Assembly: GCA_026416065.1 (NCBI GenBank)
Contig: JAOAFW010000021.1
Location: 1-7,524 of the forward strand
Reading direction: 5' to 3'
Source: Fimbriimonadales bacterium
GTDB taxonomy: Bacteria > Armatimonadota > Fimbriimonadia > Fimbriimonadales > GBS-DC
DNA length: 7,524 nucleotides
Both the position numbers and the translations under genes were made by a program. The stretch's first letter is position 1. Every line of letters starts with the position of its first letter. The notes under the pieces were generated by a model, which was not told the origin of the DNA, made no database searches, and saw nothing but the letters and a program-made list of their open reading frames with translations. This document shows, one piece after another, positions 5,588-7,524 of the stretch.

Positions 5588-6167
5588 ACTCGTCTCGCGC
5601 GGCGCGGTCATGGCGGTCGCCGAATAGTTCCTGGTAGCACATTGGCTCGCCGAAGGCGACTTTCACATGGGCGCGTCGGGGCAGTTTCGCGCCTTTGGGC
5701 CACGCCTTCTCTGTGCCCACGATAGCCGTCGGCACGACTGCGGCGCCCGATTGACGCGCGAGCAGCGTCACGCCGGGGGTTGGGGGCAGCAGGCGGGTTC
5801 CGTCGCCCCGCGTGCCCTCTATAAAGATAATCACAGCGCGCCCCTCGTTCAGGAAGCTAAGCGCGGTCTTAATCGCGCCCACATCGGCGGTGCCGCGTTC
5901 CACCGGAAACGCACCGAGCCGGCGTATCAGCTTCGTGAACAGCCCATAGCGAAACAGTTCGGCTTTTGCAATGAAACGCAGCTCGCGCGGGCAAGCACAG
6001 CCAATCAACGGCGGATCCAGCAGGCTCAGATGATTCGGTGCGATAATCAGTCCCCCCTCCAACGGTACGCGCTCCGCGCCAACCACCTGCAGATTCCAGA
6101 GAAGTCGCGCCACGCCACGAACCAAAACCCAGCCGGCGCGATAAAGCCAATCATCGGAGCGTACCAT
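5460..6167 (-). CDS. PlsC-type 1-acylglycerol-3-phosphate acyltransferase
   Basis: A 235-residue member of the lysophospholipid acyltransferase family, which transfers an acyl chain to lysophosphatidate or a related glycerolipid at the inner membrane. The motifs appear in order: NHLSLLD (45-51, catalytic His46 and Asp51), RRLGAFPVERG (82-92), FIEGTRGDG (115-123) and VVPTAIVGT (144-152). Motif III normally reads FPEGTR; here the proline is isoleucine, while Glu-Gly-Thr-Arg are intact. Residues beyond about 208 are a Pro-rich tail encoded opposite the deacetylase 3' end. The start at 6167 is two bases after the OsmC-like stop, with GAGGAG at 6178-6173 inside the upstream gene and a five-base spacer, so the gene is translationally linked to it. 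It is the last gene of the minus-strand cluster. Confidence 0.9.
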   Translation of the reverse strand: MVRSDDWLYRAGWVLVRGVARLLWNLQVVGAERVPLEGGLIIAPNHLSLLDPPLIGCACPRELRFIAKAELFRYGLFTKLIRRLGAFPVERGTADVGAIKTALSFLNEGRAVIIFIEGTRGDGTRLLPPTPGVTLLARQSGAAVVPTAIVGTEKAWPKGAKLPRRAHVKVAFGEPMCYQELFGDRHDRAARDEFSELVMERIEALTGELGHPIPRSGEPVEPAKTPSDPAPHRTV

Positions 6168-6169
6168 GC

Positions 6170-6586
6170 CTACTCCTCAATCACAAACTCGGAGCGCACC
6201 TCTGTTGGCAGGCGCAAAGTGGCTGAGGCAGAGCAGTATTTCTCATCAGAGAGCTTCACGGCTTTCTCCACCGCCTTCGGGTCCAGGTTATTGCCCTGCA
6301 GGTAGTGGGTAATGACGACTTCCGTGAATCGTCGAGGATGCTCGGGGTTGCGCTCGGCGTGAATCTCGACGCGATAGCCAGTCAGCTCCTGCTTCATCTT
6401 GCGCAGGATAGCGACCACATCCATTGCCGTACACGCTGCGACCGCCAGCAGCAGATGCTCCATCGGCGTCGCCGCGACATCGTTTCCGCCGGATTGGGGG
6501 TGCGTGTCGAACAGGACCTTGTGCCCCGTGATGTCGCACGTGCCCTCAAACAGCATGTTGCCCTTCCAGGTCAATTCGCCGCTCAT
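6170..6586 (-). CDS. OsmC family protein, YhfA-like
   Basis: A 138-residue OsmC/Ohr superfamily protein. The superfamily includes thiol peroxidases that reduce organic hydroperoxides. The pattern GHKVLFDT (21-28), ATPMEHLLLAVAACTAMDVVAIL (39-61) and KLSDEKYCSASATL (111-124) is closest in my recollection to the E. coli YhfA branch, whose activity is not established. The two cysteines typical of the superfamily are present at 52 and 118. No signal peptide is seen, so the protein is cytosolic. The start at 6586 is 15 bases after the SIS gene stop; the sequence before it is pyrimidine-rich (TTTCTCTCT) with no Shine-Dalgarno, so expression probably relies on coupling to the upstream gene. It is the middle gene of a three-gene unit. 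Confidence 0.92.
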   Translation of the reverse strand: MSGELTWKGNMLFEGTCDITGHKVLFDTHPQSGGNDVAATPMEHLLLAVAACTAMDVVAILRKMKQELTGYRVEIHAERNPEHPRRFTEVVITHYLQGNNLDPKAVEKAVKLSDEKYCSASATLRLPTEVRSEFVIEE

Positions 6587-6601
6587 AGAGAGAAAGATAC
6601 C

Positions 6602-7336
6602 CTACAGATACAACACCCGCCCCTTATACCGCCCCATCAGTCGCGCATTATGTGCGTCGCCGCCATCCAGATTGGCAGACATGAACACGGGGGGCGCGAC
6701 CCCGCGCTCGACGAGAATCGCGCAAGCCTCTGCCACAATCGCGTTTACCAGCGCGGCGCCCAACACGGTGGAGACGGGCGCAACTGGTTGCGGGAACCCC
6801 TCCAGCTGCACAACCGCGTCGCCCGCAGGCGCGCCGTTGTCGATAACCAAATCGGCAACTTCAAACAGCCGATAGCCCGTGCTGCTGCGCGGGCTGACCG
6901 ATTGCGAGTACTCTAAGGAAGTAAGCGCAATCACCTTCGCGCCCTGCTGCCGGGCATACAGCGCGACCTCAACAGGAGCCGCGTTGCGCCCCGACACTGA
7001 GTGAATTAGAGCTACATCCGCAGGACTGATGGGGATATGTTTCACCGCCGCGAGCGCGTAGCCATCAAGACGCTCCAGCGCAGAAGTCAGCGGTAGTGGA
7101 CGCACGTCGCAGGTCAGACCCGGAACAAAGATTGGGCTAACAGGAACCAGTCCCCCTGCCCGATAAGTCAGCTCCTCCGTGATAATGCCCGCATGCGCCG
7201 CTCCAAATACGTAAAGCAACCCCTCCCCCTGCAGCGCGTCGGCGATCCATTCTGCCGCCGTCTGCAGTTGCGCCTGCTGACGCTCGCAGGTTGCCTGCAA
7301 AAGTCGCAACACCTGAGGAATGTAGCTCGTACGCAT
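6602..7336 (-). CDS. SIS domain protein, UPF0309 type
   Basis: A 244-residue phosphosugar-binding protein with a single SIS (sugar isomerase) domain, of the UPF0309 group; such proteins are isomerase-like or bind phosphosugars, and the substrate is unknown. An N-terminal helix (about 1-35) precedes LLYVFGAAHAGIITEELTYR (40-59). IHSVSGRNAAPVEVALYA (111-128) is the SIS Ser-rich phosphate loop, VIALTS (135-140) follows, and the group-specific PVFMSANLDGGDAHN lies at 216-230. Length matches the group. The start at 7336 has a modest AGG seven bases upstream. This is the first gene of the minus-strand cluster and carries its promoter; neighbours give no carbohydrate pathway. Confidence 0.9.
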   Translation of the reverse strand: MRTSYIPQVLRLLQATCERQQAQLQTAAEWIADALQGEGLLYVFGAAHAGIITEELTYRAGGLVPVSPIFVPGLTCDVRPLPLTSALERLDGYALAAVKHIPISPADVALIHSVSGRNAAPVEVALYARQQGAKVIALTSLEYSQSVSPRSSTGYRLFEVADLVIDNGAPAGDAVVQLEGFPQPVAPVSTVLGAALVNAIVAEACAILVERGVAPPVFMSANLDGGDAHNARLMGRYKGRVLYL

Positions 7337-7384
7337 GGGACTACCTACTATGCTGGTCTAAGTGAGACTGCGAAATTTAGACGA

Positions 7385-7390
7385 ATTATA
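7385..7390 (-). promoter_or_regulatory. -10 box for the SIS-OsmC-acyltransferase cluster
   Basis: Reading the minus strand, TATAAT is perfect at 7390-7385, about 50 bases before the SIS start codon, implying a leader of about 40 bases. As with the other two -10 boxes in this window, no good -35 hexamer is visible 16-18 bp upstream. Confidence 0.5.
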
Positions 7391-7409
7391 CCTTGTGTAG
7401 TGATTTTCT

Positions 7410-7445
7410 GCCCGGAGGAGGAACTCCCCGTTATCCTGGCCGGGC
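7410..7445. terminator. Imperfect hairpin upstream of the SIS promoter
   Basis: GCCCGG (7410-7415) pairs with CCGGGC (7440-7445), and AGGA (7416-7419) can pair with TCCT (7434-7437) across a two-base bulge. It could end a transcript coming from beyond the window or belong to the repeat region that follows. There is no T-run, so the call is tentative. Confidence 0.3.
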
Positions 7446-7455
7446 GATAAGTGTA

Positions 7456-7519
7456 CCTGTCTCCTGCGGCTGGGAGAGGGTAGAGGTCTGACTCCCCTCT
7501 CCCGCACGCGGGAGAGGGG
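7456..7519. repeat. REP-like palindromic repeat, two copies
   Basis: CCCCTCTCCCGC (7494-7505) and GCGGGAGAGGGG (7508-7519) form a perfect 12-bp palindrome around AC. A degenerate copy, running from CCTGTCTCC (7456-7464) to GGGAGAGGG (7472-7480), lies just before it. The two copies can also cross-pair (GGGAGAGGG with CCCTCTCCC), giving alternative folds. CTCTCCCGC...GCGGGAGAG palindromes of this kind are scattered intergenic repeats in many GC-rich bacteria. The sequence ends five bases after the palindrome, as expected where an assembly breaks at a repeat. Confidence 0.7.
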
Positions 7520-7524
7520 CGGGG

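Noticed and set aside
5667..6305. A 212-codon plus-strand frame
   Set aside because: It is antisense to the acyltransferase and OsmC-like genes, both of which carry clear motifs.
6305..6916. A 203-codon plus-strand frame
   Set aside because: It is antisense to the OsmC-like and SIS genes, with no motif or plausible ribosome binding site.
7411..7483. A short plus-strand gene after the GGAGGAGG-like stretch near 7414
   Set aside because: There is no ATG in range, and the only GTG frame (7451) ends after ten codons inside the repeat.
7456..7519. A CRISPR array in the repeated palindromes
   Set aside because: There are only two diverged copies, separated by about 13 bases, with no uniform spacers.

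Overview
The window looks like one assembled metagenomic contig rather than a clean genomic slice. Bases 1-19 are the Tn5/Nextera mosaic-end adapter, and the other end stops inside a palindromic repeat of the kind that breaks assemblies. The organism is a GC-rich bacterium with an outer envelope. The clues are a C-terminal fragment resembling an outer-membrane beta-barrel, a Tat-targeted DUF1501 protein and a PEP-CTERM-anchored secreted protein. That mix fits Armatimonadota or Planctomycetota/Verrucomicrobiota-type bacteria. I lean towards Armatimonadota, but no marker gene is present and this is only an inference.

Layout, left to right: a truncated plus-strand gene ends at 132. A perfect hairpin separates it from a convergent minus-strand DUF1501 gene (172-1476). 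A divergent intergenic stretch (1477-1739) carries a -10 box for DUF1501, a 28-bp dyad and a hairpin next to a strong ribosome binding site. The plus-strand PEP-CTERM protein (1740-2963) carries a trypsin-like His/Asp/Ser triad. A long hairpin that contains the stop codon of the next gene divides it from a minus-strand ornithine cyclodeaminase/mu-crystallin family enzyme (3010-3975). A plus-strand tRNA-Ser(UGA) at 4027-4117 follows behind a consensus -10 box. It leads through two small stem-loops into a membrane-anchored PIG-L/LmbE deacetylase (4193-5587). The deacetylase gene overlaps by 128 bp, tail to tail, a minus-strand cluster transcribed as SIS-domain protein (UPF0309), OsmC/YhfA-like protein and PlsC-type acyltransferase (7336 down to 5460). 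The right end holds a promoter, a hairpin and two copies of a REP-like palindrome.

Functionally this is mostly an ordinary mosaic of envelope and metabolic genes. The acyltransferase (phospholipid synthesis), the deacetylase (sugar or lipid-linked N-acetyl groups) and the SIS protein (phosphosugar binding) could all serve envelope chemistry, but nothing in the sequence ties them into one pathway. I found no CRISPR array, phage gene, toxin-antitoxin pair or recognisable defence system. The most distinctive item is the surface-sorted serine-protease-like protein, which has its own structured leader and a lower GC content than a neighbouring gene.
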